From NCBI GenBank assembly GCA_021229015.1, contig CM037789.1:42956377-43020376 (forward strand): a stretch of 64,000 nucleotides of DNA, written 5' to 3'. The notes under the pieces are model-generated. The model was not told the DNA's origin. It saw only the letters and a list, made by a program, of their open reading frames with translations, and made no database searches. A program made the translations under genes and the position numbers. Numbering within the stretch: the stretch's first letter is position 1; the number at the start of each line of letters is the position of its first letter. Below are positions 25,785 through 36,306 of this stretch, piece by piece. The DNA comes from Solen grandis. Taxonomy: Eukaryota > Mollusca > Bivalvia > Adapedonta > Solenidae.

Positions 25785-26005
25785 TTGAGACGGTGTGCAG
25801 GTGTATGACTTCATTTCATAGTTCAAAGGTCAAGGTCACACTTACAGGTTGAGCTTAAAAAAATTGTAAAATAGACCTTGTCAGTGCTGTAACTTTCTTG
25901 CATTACTGGTAATGAATTAAAATTTGGTATGTTGAAATAGTGTGCAAGCATATGACCAATGACCATAGCTCAAAGGTCAGAGCCATACTTAAGATGAAGG
26001 TCAAA
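25785..26005 (+). repeat. Two diverged monomers, about 137 bp period
   Basis: TGTTGAGACGGTGTGCAGGT (25793) recurs as TGTTGAAATAGTGTGCAAGC (25930). Both are followed by TATGAC and a TCAAAGGTCA motif. It lies between receptor exons 4 and 5. Confidence 0.55.
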
Positions 26006-26326
26006 AAGGGATATGCTGCTTCCATATAGAAAACCTTTTTTCTTATTGTCGAATTTTCACATCTCTTGTCATATATGAAAAAAAATATTTTTTTTTTTTT
26101 TTTCAAGAAATAGTTGGAGTATGTTTTGATTTCATCTGGTGGTGGGAAATTTCTGTTCTCAGCTCTTAATTAACCATAATGCAGTAACTTCTTGTTGTAA
26201 TTTAAAGCAAAGTTGCAACCTCTTAAGCCCTGTTTTTCATTGCCTGCCACCAGATTGTATTCCCAGGCACTAGATCGCAGGAGTTATAGTAAGCTATTTC
26301 TAACCCATGCTGGTGTGATGTTTCAG

Positions 26327-26428
26327 CTGAGCCTGTGGTAAACTTGACGGAACCTGTTCAGCTGGTGTTTGAGATTCCTGTCACCAAAAAAAGGGTTGTG
26401 CCAGCCTATTGGGACTTCCACGCCAATG
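26327..26428 (+). CDS. ADGRA3-like: ADGRA exon, GPS first half (visible exon 5)
   Basis: The acceptor is GATGTTTCAG and the donor is GTTCGT at 26429. It encodes SEPVVNLTEPVQLVFEIPV then TKKRVVPAYWDFHANG. The first Ser codon is split T|CT with the previous exon and the last Gly codon is split G|GT with the next. YWDF is the GPS motif tryptophan segment. The cysteine that normally precedes it (CVFW in most adhesion GPCRs) is absent; Ala-Tyr occupies its place. The donor is weaker than the others but restores the GPS reading exactly. Confidence 0.85.
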
Positions 26429-26665
26429 GTTCGTCAGCCTTTTCCCTTTTACTTCATATAGACTTAATTTTGACACAATGCCAATATTGCTCATACAATA
26501 TTGTATTTCAGTTTCTGCAGTCCCTGTTTCAACGAATAATCCATTATTTCATATGCAGTTTTAGGTTCAGTCTATTAATATTCATCAGTTGAATATTTAT
26601 GAGGAAAAGAATGAATTACCATTCCTAGTAGTATTTTGACATCTTAATGTGTCCAATGTTTCTAG

Positions 26666-26769
26666 GTGGATTTGGGGACTGGAGGACAGATGGCTGTGAC
26701 ATTGTAGAGAAGGCGAAGACCCTGGTGACAGTGCACTGTGACCACCTGACAGCGTTCGCTATCCTTGAG
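26666..26769 (+). CDS. ADGRA3-like: ADGRA exon, GPS cleavage motif and tethered agonist (visible exon 6)
   Basis: The exon is 104 nt, between TTTCTAG and donor GTACTA. It encodes GGFGDWRTDGC, then VTVHCDHLTAFAILE. This is the second half of the GPS: W-R-T-D-G-C, one Cys before the cleavage triad, and His-Leu-Thr itself. In the family autoproteolysis happens between Leu and Thr, and the following residues (TAFAILE) would form the tethered agonist. The usual C-x-C is V-x-C here. The cysteines kept are numbers 2 and 4 of the GPS; those lost are 1 and 3. Confidence 0.88.
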
Positions 26770-27473
26770 GTACTACAATCTCATTACATATGTAGGCCCT
26801 GTAAGATCTCTCTGTTACATATGATATTAAGTTTTACATTCTTCATACAATACATACACACACACACACATGTGAAAGATTCTATAGTGTTCATCTCTAG
26901 AAACAGTCAATTGAATATTTGCCTGTTTTCAAAATTCCATAAGTTTATTCTTACAGAAGTCACTTTCAGTCATTCGAATATTTGCCTGTTTTCAGAATTC
27001 CGTAAGTATATTCTTAAAGAAGTCACTTACCATACCCCATTTTTATGTTTGGCATTTGTTCATAGTTTTGAGAGTCTGGGATAGACTTAACAACAATAGT
27101 GGGCTGTCCCTCTGCTTGCATGTTATATTTTTACAATGTTCCACTGTTATTATCATCAAAATAAAAGATCTGATGGAAATATTGGAATGCATTTGTACAA
27201 GGCTGGTATGAATTCATAAAGACAATATTGATACGAAGATTTGAAACAATATTTTATTGGAAAAATATAATCTTAATGTTTTAGGTGTGTCTCTGCCACA
27301 TTAATATATCTAAATGTGTAACATTAAAAAATATCATATTGAATATCAGTTCCTTACTGTTTGATGTTGAGATTTTTTCCTCCAGATCTGGTAACATTTG
27401 TGTTTAATTGCTCTGGACGCAATATTAGAGTGTGTGTGAAGTCTGAAGTGGCTTATGATTGGAGGAGATTAAC

Positions 27474-28190
27474 TTCGAGAGAGAGCTGTCAGACGGTGTG
27501 TAGCTGGAGGAGGCAGCTGGCCAGGAGTTTAACTTCTAGAGAGAGAGAGAGCTGTCAGACGGTGTGTAGCTGGAGGAGGCAGCTGGCCAGGAGTTTAACT
27601 TCTAGAGAGAGAGAGCTGTCAGACGGTGTGTAGGAGGCAGCTGGCCAGGAGTTTAACTTCTAGAGAGAGAGAGCTGTCAGACGGTGTGTAGCTGGAGGAG
27701 GCAGCTGGCCAGGAGTTTAACTTCTAGAGAGAGAGAGCTGTCAGACGGTGTGTAGCTGGAGGAGGCAGCTGGCCAGGAGTTTAACTTCTAGAGAGAGAGA
27801 GATTCAGACGGTGTGTAGGAGCAGCTGGCCAGGAGTTTAACTTCTAGAGAGAGAGAGCTGTCAGACGGTGTGTAGAGGCAGCTGGCCAGGAGTTTAACTT
27901 CTAGAGAGAGAGAGAGCTGTCAGACGGTGTGTAGGAGGCAGCTGGCCAGGAGTTTAACTTCTAGAGAGAGAGAGAGCTGTCAGACGGTGTGTAGGAGGCA
28001 GCTGGCCAGGAGTTTAACTTCTAGAGAGAGAGAGAGCTGTCAGACAGTGTTTAGGAGGCAGCTGGCCAGGAGTTTAACTTCTAGAGAGAGAGAGAGAGCT
28101 GTCAGACTGTGTGTAGGAGGCAGCTGGCCAGGAGTTTAACTTCTAGAGAGAGAGAGCTGTCAGACGGTGTGTAGGAGGCAGCTGGCCAGG
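27474..28190 (+). repeat. 58-67 bp minisatellite in the GPS-TM1 intron
   Basis: Twelve units, each with CTGTCAGACGGTGTGTAG, GGAGGCAGCTGGCCAGGAGT and TTAACTTCTAGAGAGAGAGA. Long units carry an extra GCTGGAGGA; short ones lack it. The GA run varies by two-base steps. Open frames through it (70-90 codons) are fragments of the repeat and show no other evidence of being genes. Confidence 0.93.
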
Positions 28191-28398
28191 AGATCGTCAC
28201 AACTTTACAGAATATTGAAACTTCTGTAGATTACAGAACTTATAAATGGGCTCATCTGTCTTATATACATTGCACATTATGAAGAAGCTAATAGAGGTTG
28301 CATTGAGAATAGTCCGGAACATGAAATACTTTTTTCAGTGTGGTACTCGATTGTATTTGATATAAAGTAAATACTGATGGATAGTGTGAATGTTGCAG

Positions 28399-28517
28399 GA
28401 CCAGAGTCCAGTGCGAGCCAACATGTTCCAGATGATGGAGATTGTGGTCTACATAGGCAGCTGTGTCTGCCTCCTGTGCCTCATGGCAGTCATCATCACC
28501 TACGTCTCATGCTTCAA
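28399..28517 (+). CDS. ADGRA3-like: ADGRA exon, TM1 (visible exon 7)
   Basis: The exon is 119 nt, from phase 0 to phase 2, with acceptor AATGTTGCAG and donor GTAAGT. It encodes DQSPVRANMFQMMEIVVYIG followed by SCVCLLCLMAVIITYVSCF. The hydrophobic stretch is TM1, rich in Cys. A minisatellite fills part of the intron just upstream. Confidence 0.9.
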
Positions 28518-28569
28518 GTAAGTCAACACACGAGGACATGTCGTTGAATCTAGTTGACAGTTTGCTATT

Positions 28570-28740
28570 TATGCCCCTGGATCGATAGATTGAGGCATAT
28601 TGTTTTTGGTCTTTCTGTTTTTTGTTTGTCACAAAACTTTAACCTTGACCATAACATGGAGCACCTTGATGAGCTCTATCTGCCAGGTGACCTTGACCTG
28701 TAAATGACCTTGACTCCCAAGGTCTAAGGCCCCTTGAGGC
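28570..28740 (+). repeat. Fragment of a hairpin-headed repeat
   Basis: TATGCCCCTGGATCGATAGA then TTGAGGCATA forms a weak hairpin like the head at 22288. ACCTTGACC-rich sequence follows. It lies in the intron between TM1 and TM2 exons. Confidence 0.45.
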
Positions 28741-29009
28741 ATGGTGTACAAACGTTGCTTGTTGATAAACAGCCAATGAAAATCACCTTTCTCTTCAAAT
28801 ATTTCCAGTTTCTCAGAGCTCATAAAAATATTTTAAAAAAATCTGTTGCTCAGTGGGTTTGAAAATATCTAAACTTGTATGGAGTATACCAGTCCTAGTG
28901 AAAAAAACAGTAAAATATTTCTGTAGAATTCATCTCAGGTCCATGTCCTTCAAATTCAGGAAAATGATGAGGTGTGTCGTAAGTCCTGATTCATGTATGT
29001 TTCTTCCAG

Positions 29010-29195
29010 GTTCCTGAATGTGCCACGGAAGATGAAGCATTCTGTTATCAACATCTCGGCCAGTGTACTGCTGCTTATCATTGGCTTCACCATGGGGATC
29101 AAGCGTACAGACCATGAGCGGGGATGTCAGATTGTCGGCATAGCCCTACACTACCTGACCCTGGTGGCCATGTTCTGGTTTACTGTTACATCCAG
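29010..29195 (+). CDS. ADGRA3-like: ADGRA exon, TM2-TM3 (visible exon 8)
   Basis: The exon is 186 nt, between CTTCCAG and donor GTGAAC, phase 2 at both ends. After the first intracellular loop (FLNVPRKMKHS) comes TM2 (VINISASVLLLIIGFTMGI). A short outer loop ends in GC, the conserved Cys at the top of TM3 that pairs with loop 2. TM3 is IVGIALHYLTLVAMFWFTVT. The end of TM3 reads TVTSR; ADGRA receptors have VTAR here, unlike the VEG/MEG of other adhesion GPCRs. Confidence 0.92.
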
Positions 29196-29210
29196 GTGAA
29201 CACCCTGTCT

Positions 29211-29325
29211 TCTAGTCATCTGGCTGACCTTAATATAGCTGACCTCTAGTCATCTGGCTGACCTTAATATAGCTGACCTCTAGTCATCTGGCTGACCTTA
29301 ATATAGCTGACCTCTAGTCAGATTA
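29211..29325 (+). repeat. 34-bp minisatellite after the TM3 donor
   Basis: Three full units at 29213, 29247 and 29281, plus a partial fourth, each TAGTCATCTGGCTGACCTTA then ATATAGCTGACCTC. The period is exactly 34 bp. It starts 15 bp downstream of the donor at 29196. Confidence 0.92.
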
Positions 29326-30218
29326 CTGACCTTCACATGTCTAATCTCCATTTGTTAGGTAGACTATCATAAATCAGATCTGCATCAAACTTGTTTTTCT
29401 TTTTAAATAATTCAAACTAAAACTGACATTGTACTTATATTCTTTTTAAAAAGACACTTCTTAAAGATTTCCCTTTGTAAACATGAAATGCTTCTTTGGC
29501 TGAGAAAAAAAAAAGATAATAAAGAATTGCTCAATTTATGTATGTCTATCCAACACTTAGGTATTACTTACAATTCCCCATTACCCTGTTTGATGTATAC
29601 TTTAAATCAAGATCCTAGATATTTGCATCACCATTCAGAGAAAGTAATTATTTCAGTAGTAGATTAATGGTAAGTGTACTATTTGTACTATTAAACCACT
29701 ATAAGCCTCCTGTATGCAAGAGCTTTGGGTTTGTTTCACACCCAACACATGTAACAGGTTTCCAGGTCATGGCCTTCCTCTCACCTCTTTATCTTACTCG
29801 GGGAGGCTGGGCAGCCTATACCAGGATCTTATAACATGATTACATGCCTTCCAATATTGTTGGAGTAAAGTTGAAAACTTCATTGATTTCCACAAAAAGT
29901 ATTTCATAGTCATTTGCATCACAAGCTGTGTACCGGTAATATATATACATACAAGATTATAGTTATGGTAGATTTGTTAAATTTTTTATGTCACTTGCTG
30001 TAAAATAAGAAACATGGGAATCATTTCTTCACATAAAAGTTTCTGGTTACAAGCAGGAAAGGGTTTATACAGTTATTTTTCATTAGTATCTCAGTAAAAG
30101 TTGGACTGAGATTACATAAAATCTGGTAAGCAATTTCACTTATAAAAGGAAGTACATTGATAATGTTATAGTACATGCTGTTTGTGCTTGATCTATAATT
30201 CTTCCCTCCCTTTTCCAG

Positions 30219-30395
30219 CAACATGCTGAAGAAGTTCACAAAGGCCGAGAAACCTCCCCCGCCCCCTGTGGACCTGCCCATGCCCTTGCCCCCCAAGCCC
30301 ATGATCCGCTTCTACCTGCTGGCCTGGGGCGTGCCGTCCATTATCTGTGGTATCACTGCTGCCGTTAGCTTCGAGTTCTACGATGAACCTGACTA
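30219..30395 (+). CDS. ADGRA3-like: ADGRA exon, intracellular loop 2 and TM4 (visible exon 9)
   Basis: The exon is 177 nt, between CCCTTTTCCAG and donor GTAAGT. It encodes [27 protein letters not shown], then TM4 ([20 protein letters not shown]) and the start of loop 2 ([11 protein letters not shown]). The proline run in the second intracellular loop is the clearest ADGRA signature in the window. It is extended by a second proline-rich patch (MPLPPKP) that I do not remember from vertebrate members. Confidence 0.93.
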
Positions 30396-30477
30396 GTAAG
30401 TATTGACATATTTTATACAACAGGGGAGTATGTAACAGCCTGTAAGTAACTATCAGTGAGAAATTTGTGTAAGCAGT

Positions 30478-30560
30478 CCAGTAGCTCAGTCAGTCCAGTA
30501 GCTCAGTCAGTAGAGCATTTGCCCTGTATCCCGGGTTTACATCCCATCTGGCTGCGTATT
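30478..30560 (+). repeat. tRNA-like sequence, SINE head or tRNA pseudogene
   Basis: CAGTAGCTCAGTCAGTAGAG matches a box A and D-arm, and CCGGGTTTACATCCC resembles a T-arm with a damaged box B (CGAATCC expected). The first 18 bp are duplicated (CCAGTAGCTCAGTCAGT twice). I see no matching acceptor stem, so a functional tRNA is unlikely. Confidence 0.6.
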
Positions 30561-31388
30561 TTTCTCACCTGGTTAACAAAGTGAAGCCCCATTTTCTACT
30601 ATATGCTCATTCAAGGGATACTACCTAAATATTAGTTTTAAAATCATGGTATGGGTTGTCTCTCTTGGTTTTCAGTTATTAAGGATAACATTCAGAATTT
30701 TATTTCATTCTTATTCTCTGTAACCAGAATTAAGAATATTAATTTTATTTTACGTAAATGCTCACCATTTTGAAATTCACATTTATTGCTTTAAATAATG
30801 TTGACTTGTTACAAAAGAAGCCCTTGACATTTCAGCTAATTTTCTTATATGATAAAAATGTACATGTCAACAGAAAATTTCTAATTTGAAGATACAACTT
30901 CTAGTTTCTAGGCATTCAGGTACATAATCTTAAGTTAAAAATCAAAATCTTTTGTTAGAGATCAAAATAATAGCACATTATGGCTCAGTATATAAGTATA
31001 TATATTTTCCTTTGTTTTCATTATTATCTTATATGAAACATTTCATTGACATTGATTTAGCTTGACTATTCAGAGAATGATGGGAGGGAGATATAATTCT
31101 CATCCCATCATGAACAATAGTCTCCATGGGCGATAAACACTAAGCTGGTGGTAAAATTCTTATAAAGGAGCGTCATTTTCTTAACATATTCTCTTCACAA
31201 TTTGCAGTTAAATCTGAATGAAACTATCTTTGAAGATCTTGTGTGATAAAGAGAGCATATATATGGGTGTTAAACCCAGTATTTCGTATAATGTTCCCTT
31301 AAGGTCAAGGACTTTCATTTAAGTTTTTTGGCAAACTTTACTTTCTGAACATAATTATCTTTTTACCTAGAGGAAAATACACCATTAT

Positions 31389-31622
31389 CCCTTTCTCTCA
31401 TAGAGGACACCATGAAAAGACCTATGCGAACAGCATAAAACCAGATCAGCCTGCGAGTAACTCGCAGGCTGATCAGGTTTTATGCTGTTCGCTGCTCCTC
31501 AGTGGTCTGGAAATGTGGATTTTGTAATTAAATTTGGTAAGGTTTAACTGTGGTTTTCTGCGGATCAGGCTTTATGTGATACCTATAGAGGGCGTCAAAA
31601 GGAGTATATATGAGGGAAAGGG
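31389..31622. mobile_element. Palindromic MITE, second copy
   Basis: The termini CCCTTTCTCTCATA and TATGAGGGAAAGGG are inverted with one mismatch, flanked by TTAT on both sides. The central inverted repeat at 31426-31492 has 33-bp arms, one mismatch and a single-base centre. It is very similar to 14181-14413, in the same orientation, and lies in the last receptor intron. Confidence 0.92.
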
Positions 31623-31782
31623 TTATAAGGAACCCATATATTGGTGAAGCAAATACATAAAGTTACTTAAAGGTCAAGGTCACCTTCAGTGAATACTATG
31701 GCTGTAGTTCAAGGTTTTTGTGAAAGTACAATGCAGTTCTTATGCTTCTATTTCAAAAACTTTTGATGATGTACTTCAAAAC

Positions 31783-32060
31783 TTCTTTATTAGTCCCCTA
31801 CCAGTGTTAACACCGGAGGGGACTAATATGTTTGCCTTCCGTCCGTCCGTCTGGATGCCCGGAAATCTGGATCCTGCGATAACTAAAAAACCGTTTAAGA
31901 TAATATTATGAAACTTTGAATATGAATTGATGGCAGTATTGAGATTTTGCGCATCACTTTGTTGTTGTTTTTCTTGGACCAAAATTCTGGTTGCTATAGT
32001 AACGGAAAAATTATGCACCTCACCGGTGGGAGATTTATGTGTTGTGTGCAACACCAATTA
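31783..32060 (+). repeat. Hairpin-headed repeat (TTAGTCCCC type)
   Basis: The head TATTAGTCCCCTACCAGTGT, ending CCGGAGGGGACTAATA, is an inverted repeat followed by CCGTCCGTCCGTC. The rest is non-coding sequence with GGTTGCTATAGTAACGG. It sits about 140 bp upstream of the last receptor exon. Confidence 0.7.
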
Positions 32061-32203
32061 CTTGTTTTCATTAGGGGTACAAATTTTATCCCTAAGAAAG
32101 CAAATCTGCATCCTTTTGATCTGTTACATAACTGCTGTACCATAGACCCCTTAAGTATCAGTAGGTTTTTCTCCATATAATACTCTTCTTTTACTTATTT
32201 CAG

Positions 32204-33900
32204 CTGCTTTTTAGAATGGGAGCCTGGATTAGGAGCTTTCATAGGCCCCGTTGCCTTCCTGACACTGCTGAATTTGTTCTTCTTCCTGCGTATCTCCTGT
32301 GTGATCCACAGCTCGACTGGTCCACTGCTGAATGTGGAGGAAACACAAGAACTTCACATCACAGACATTGAGATGACAACAAATCATGACAGAATAGAGA
32401 CGCAGTCTATGACATCAGACATGAGCACAAAGTCGTCTGTCTCAAGTGTTATGGATAGTGAAAAACGTCCAATTATTCAGTTACGTGCCTTGGTAGCCAT
32501 TTTGATTTTATTTATGCTTACGTGGTTGTTTGGTGCTGTAGCAGTTGCAATGCCTTTTAGTGTTATCCCATACCAAGAAATCATATTCAGTTACTTATAC
32601 GGAGTGTTTTGTGCAATTTTTGGAATGTTTATGTTGATCTACTACTGCTTGACCCGCAGTGATTCACGCACTAGTTGGAAGAGGTTTTTCTTGTGTGAGC
32701 AGCAGCCGGTGTATGACACGCGGCCTGTGGAAGCCAATTCTGTGCCCATGGGGAATGGTCATGTGACCACAGGGAGTGGCACAGACATCTCTGAATGCAA
32801 TAAGATTAAAAACACTGCTGTGGTTACAAACCATGTGAAAAAGACTGACGACGAATTGTCGTCTTTAAATCTAGTCCCATCAAAACCTCCTTCACTAACG
32901 GATGGTTCAGTGAATAACAGTATAAATGATCAGACTGCTGCAAGTTTTTATAATCCCAGACAGAATGGTGTGGCAAAGAAGTTCTGGGAGAAGAAAAACA
33001 AACATAATTCAAAACTGCTAAGTAAGGAAATGACTAAAAGTTTGAATATAAATGCCTCAGAAAGTGACAGTAATTTTTCTGCGTCTGAGCGACCAAGAGG
33101 TCAAGGTTACAGTAGTGATAGCAACCAAGCACACCAGGGGAATGGTCAACTTGACATTGAGATACAGATACAGTCCAATGGGATTGAGAGTGAATCTCTT
33201 CATTCCCCAGTGACCCCCACTGCCCCACCCAGTTACAACATGGTCATGTCTAACAGTGCCCAAGGCTACCTCCCAACTGTACCATCATCGGGGCAACAGA
33301 ACTTTGTAGGGAGCCCAAACTGCAGTATTGTGTCATATAACAGTGCACAGGTAGTACCACATCATGTCAGGACTTCCAGCGCCTCCTCCCTTGGGCAAAA
33401 CCACTCTAGTGCTTTTTCAGTGGTTTCTCCACGCAATAACACTTTGCCCAAACATGGGAAGCCCCTGTCACCTTCATCTCCATCTAGTCCGGAAAGGGAA
33501 GTACCAGGCACAACAATATCCGGACCTAGTTCAGTAGCACGTCTTGGAGACTTTGACGGGTCAAGTCAGGTCAGCAGTACATACAGTCATGAACGACAGC
33601 GGTCGCCCCATCTGAATGACCTTCAGTACATGTCTGGTTATTCAAGCCCACCTGAAGGGTTTGTTAATGGTGGTGCACAGTATAAACAGTATGGGTTGAT
33701 TGATACACATCCAAGTGTGCTTCCTAATGGAGTGCCAGTGAGTCATAGAAACCATTCAAATTCAGGTGGCTATACTTCAGATGGAAGTAGTAAGTTCCGA
33801 CGGAAAATGGAGAACAGTTTTGTGGAACAGGTGGAGCAACGTATACCTCAGGGGTCAAACATAAGTCATGTGAACTCAAATAGTGCAAAACCTAATCATG
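32204..33900 (+). CDS. ADGRA3-like: ADGRA last visible exon: TM5-TM7 and cytoplasmic tail, truncated by gap
   Basis: The acceptor is TTATTTCAG ending at 32203. The first codon is split TA|C (Tyr), followed by CFLEWEPGLGAFIGP with the loop-2 Cys. TM5 continues to about LRISCVIHS. A long third loop carries acidic and Ser/Thr-rich sequence (TQSMTSDMSTKSSVSSVMDS). TM6 is LRALVAILILFMLTWLFGAV and TM7 is IIFSYLYGVFCAIFGMFMLI. Helix 8 (RSDSRTSWKRFFLC) follows, then about 400 residues of Ser/Asn/Gly/Pro-rich disordered tail. A PPSY motif at 33225-33236 could bind WW domains, and there are several GYSSD/GYTSD-like repeats. The frame is open up to the N run, so the stop codon and any terminal PDZ ligand are unseen. 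TM5-TM7 and the tail have no intron. Confidence 0.93.
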
Positions 33901-34000
33901 NNNNNNNNNNNNNNNNNNNNNNNNNNNNNNNNNNNNNNNNNNNNNNNNNNNNNNNNNNNNNNNNNNNNNNNNNNNNNNNNNNNNNNNNNNNNNNNNNNNN
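33901..34000. other. Assembly gap (100 N)
   Basis: Exactly 100 N interrupt the last receptor exon. The round number suggests a scaffolding gap of unknown true size. Sequence after the gap is repeat DNA with no continuation of the receptor tail, so the tail end, stop codon and 3' UTR are in the gap. Confidence 0.97.
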
Positions 34001-34500
34001 AATGAATCTTTTTATAACTTGGTCAATGTCATTACTTTAATGGGAAAGTTTCCGGTTCATTGATTTTTACAAGTTTGTGTCCTTGAAACTTAGTCTCTGT
34101 AGCTGATGATATTGCAGCCTTGTGAACGCAACTCCTCCTACATTTCTGAATGAATCTTTTCAAAACTTGGTCAATATCATTACTATAATGGGTAGATGTG
34201 CATGAAGTGGTGATTTTCCGGTACATAAATTTTTGCAAGATTTGTGTCCCCTGAAACTTAGTCTTTTTAACTGATTGATATTTCAGCTTTGGGAATGCAA
34301 TTTCTTGTATGTTTCTGACCTAATCTTTTCAAAACTTGGGCAATGTCATTACTATACTGGGTAGATATGCACAAAGCAGGGGCTTTGATGTTCATCAATA
34401 TTTGCAATAGTTATGCCTTTCTAAACATGGTCTCTTTAAAACACAACTCAAGTTTCTAAACAGGTAAAAGTGCATAAGGCAAGGATTTTCTGGTACAGTG
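34001..34500 (+). repeat. Tandem monomers of about 150-170 bp after the gap
   Basis: ATGAATCTTTTCAAAACTTG plus GTCAATGTCATTAC recurs, with AACTTGG at 34016, 34164 and 34333. It separates the gap from the next repeat and shows no coding continuation of the receptor. Confidence 0.75.
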
Positions 34501-34778
34501 ATTTTTGCAAGAGTTATGGGGAGAAAGAAAAAAGGATTCAAATTGATACTGCTATTTGACCTACTGTCATATTGGAAGCATTTTTAGGGTTCTATCTCTG
34601 TTCAGCTAAATTAATTGGTCTTACAGACTTCATTATGAGGTTATGCTTACAGAAATGTTAAAAGCAATAATTAAAAGACCCCTCTTGGTCTTTATATTTT
34701 GTAGCGGCGTATATTGTGGCATCACTGACACTCTTGTTCCATTAATGTTCTGGACCAAAATTCATTATAAAATAGAAA

Positions 34779-36306
34779 CAAGAGGGCCATGATGGCCCTG
34801 AATCGCTCACCTGAGTACCATTGCTTCAACTGATGTCAAGGTTTTTAAACAGACAAGGATTCTGATATAACTTAATCTAAAACATTTTACCCCTGACAAT
34901 ACTACACACCAAATACCTAAGCAATGGGCCATATGGTTTCAGAGAAGACTTGGGCGCAGGGTCATTTATCACCGTAGGGCCAAGACTTTGAAAATCTTTG
35001 TAATGAACCATTAGATGCTACTACATACCAAAAATCTTAGCTCTAGGCCTTATTGATTCATAGAAGAAGATTTTTTAAGATTTTTTAAAAAAGTGACCAT
35101 TTATCACCATTGGGCTATGATTTGTACAATCTTGGTAGTGGCCCATAAGATGATGCTACATACTAAATATCTAAGCTCTAGGCCTTATGGATTCATAGAA
35201 GAAGATTTTTTAAGATTTTCCTATATAACTCTGTGTAAAACAAGTGACCCCTGGTGCGGGGTCATTTATCACCATAGGGCTATGATTTGTACAATCTTGG
35301 TAGTGGCCCATAAGATGATGCTTACATACTAAATATCTAAGCTCTAGGCCTTATGGATTCATAGAAGAAGATTTTTTAAGATTTTCCTATATAACTCTGT
35401 GTAAAACAAGTGACCCCTGGTGCGGGGTCATTTATCACCATAGGGCTATGATTTGTACAATCTTGGTAGTGGCCCATAAGATGATGCTACATACCAAATA
35501 TCTAAGCTCTAGGCCTTATGGATTCATAGAATAAGATTTTTTAAGATTTTCCTATAAACTCTATGTAAAACAAGTGACCCCTGGTGCGGGGTCTCTTATC
35601 ACCATAGGGCTATGATTTGTACAATCTTGGTAGTGGCCCATAAGATGATGCTACATACCAAATATCTAAGCTCTAGGCCTTATGGATTCATAGAAGAAGA
35701 TTTTTTAAGATTTTTCTATATAACTCTATGTAAAACAAGTGACCCCTGGTGCGGGGTCATTTATCACCATAGGGCTATGATTTGTACAATCTTGGTAGTG
35801 GCCCATAAGATGATGCTACATACCAAAAATCAAAAGGTTAGGCCTTGTGGTTTTGGAGAAGAAGATTTTTTCAAGTTTTTCCTATATTAGCCTATGTGAA
35901 ATCAAGTGACCCCTGGGGCGGGGCCAATTTTGACCCCAGGGTCATAATTTGTACAATCCTGGTAGAGAGTCATAAGATCATGCTACATACCAAAAATCAA
36001 AAGGCTAGGCCTTGTGGTTTCAGAGAAGAAGATTTTTTAAATTTTCATTTTTAAAATCTATTTTTAGCTCCTGTGACCTAATTATGCGATGGACCAGAAC
36101 CATTTATACAACTTTAGTAGAGCTTCATCCAAGGAACATTCCTGCAAAATATTTTTCAAATTGGCCAAGCCATTTAGGAGGAGATGTTGTTTGAAGCAAT
36201 TGTTGACGCCGGACGCACGGACGGACGCACGCACGCACGGACGACGGACGCCGGACAAAAGGCGATCAGAAAAGCTCACCTTGAGCACGTTGTGCTCATG
36301 TGAGCT
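34779..36306 (-). mobile_element. Modular hairpin-ended repeat, inverted copy (type D monomers)
   Basis: The right end carries the head (GAGCACGTTGTGCTCATGTG, AGCT) with a CGTCC-type microsatellite, read on - strand. The left end is CAAGAGGGCCATGATGGCCC then TGAATCGCTCACCTGAG. The interior is about six monomers of 164-166 bp (CTGGTGCGGGGTCATTTATC at 35251, 35417, 35581, 35746). Flanks AAAATAGAAA and AAAAAGGAGATAAT join into an uninterrupted copy of a neighbouring repeat. Confidence 0.9.

Larger units (their letters stand above)
1607..33900 (+). other. ADGRA3-like: Adhesion GPCR gene, ADGRA (GPR123/124/125) group, 3' part
   Basis: Ten exons on the + strand join in one reading frame with GT-AG introns. 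They give, in order, a GAIN domain, a GPS, seven transmembrane helices and a long cytoplasmic tail. Group placement rests on features I recognise from the ADGRA group: the proline-rich second intracellular loop (KPPPPPVDL), the TM4 stretch [20 protein letters not shown], the loop-2/TM5 stretch YCFLEWEPGLGAFIGP, and TM3 HYLTLVAMFWFTVTSRN. The protein is expected at the plasma membrane; vertebrate members act in Wnt and planar-polarity signalling, and a similar role here is inference. Missing parts: LRR, Ig and hormone-receptor domains upstream of the window, and the C-terminus in the assembly gap. ADGRA1, 2 or 3 cannot be decided from this; invertebrates may have one pro-orthologue. Confidence 0.9.

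Noticed and set aside
27361..28139. Frames of 70-90 codons with a repeated RQLARSLTSRERE-like peptide
   Set aside because: They come from the 58-67 bp minisatellite and shift frame with each unit-length change; no start, splice or homology support.
30478..30560. Functional tRNA gene
   Set aside because: Box A is good but the T-arm box B is damaged, no acceptor stem closes, and the 5' part is duplicated. More likely a SINE head or pseudogene.
35093..36054. Repeated open frames with MICTILVVAHKMMLHTK-like peptides
   Set aside because: These are translations of type D monomers in the inverted modular repeat, seen on the antisense of the element and broken at each indel.
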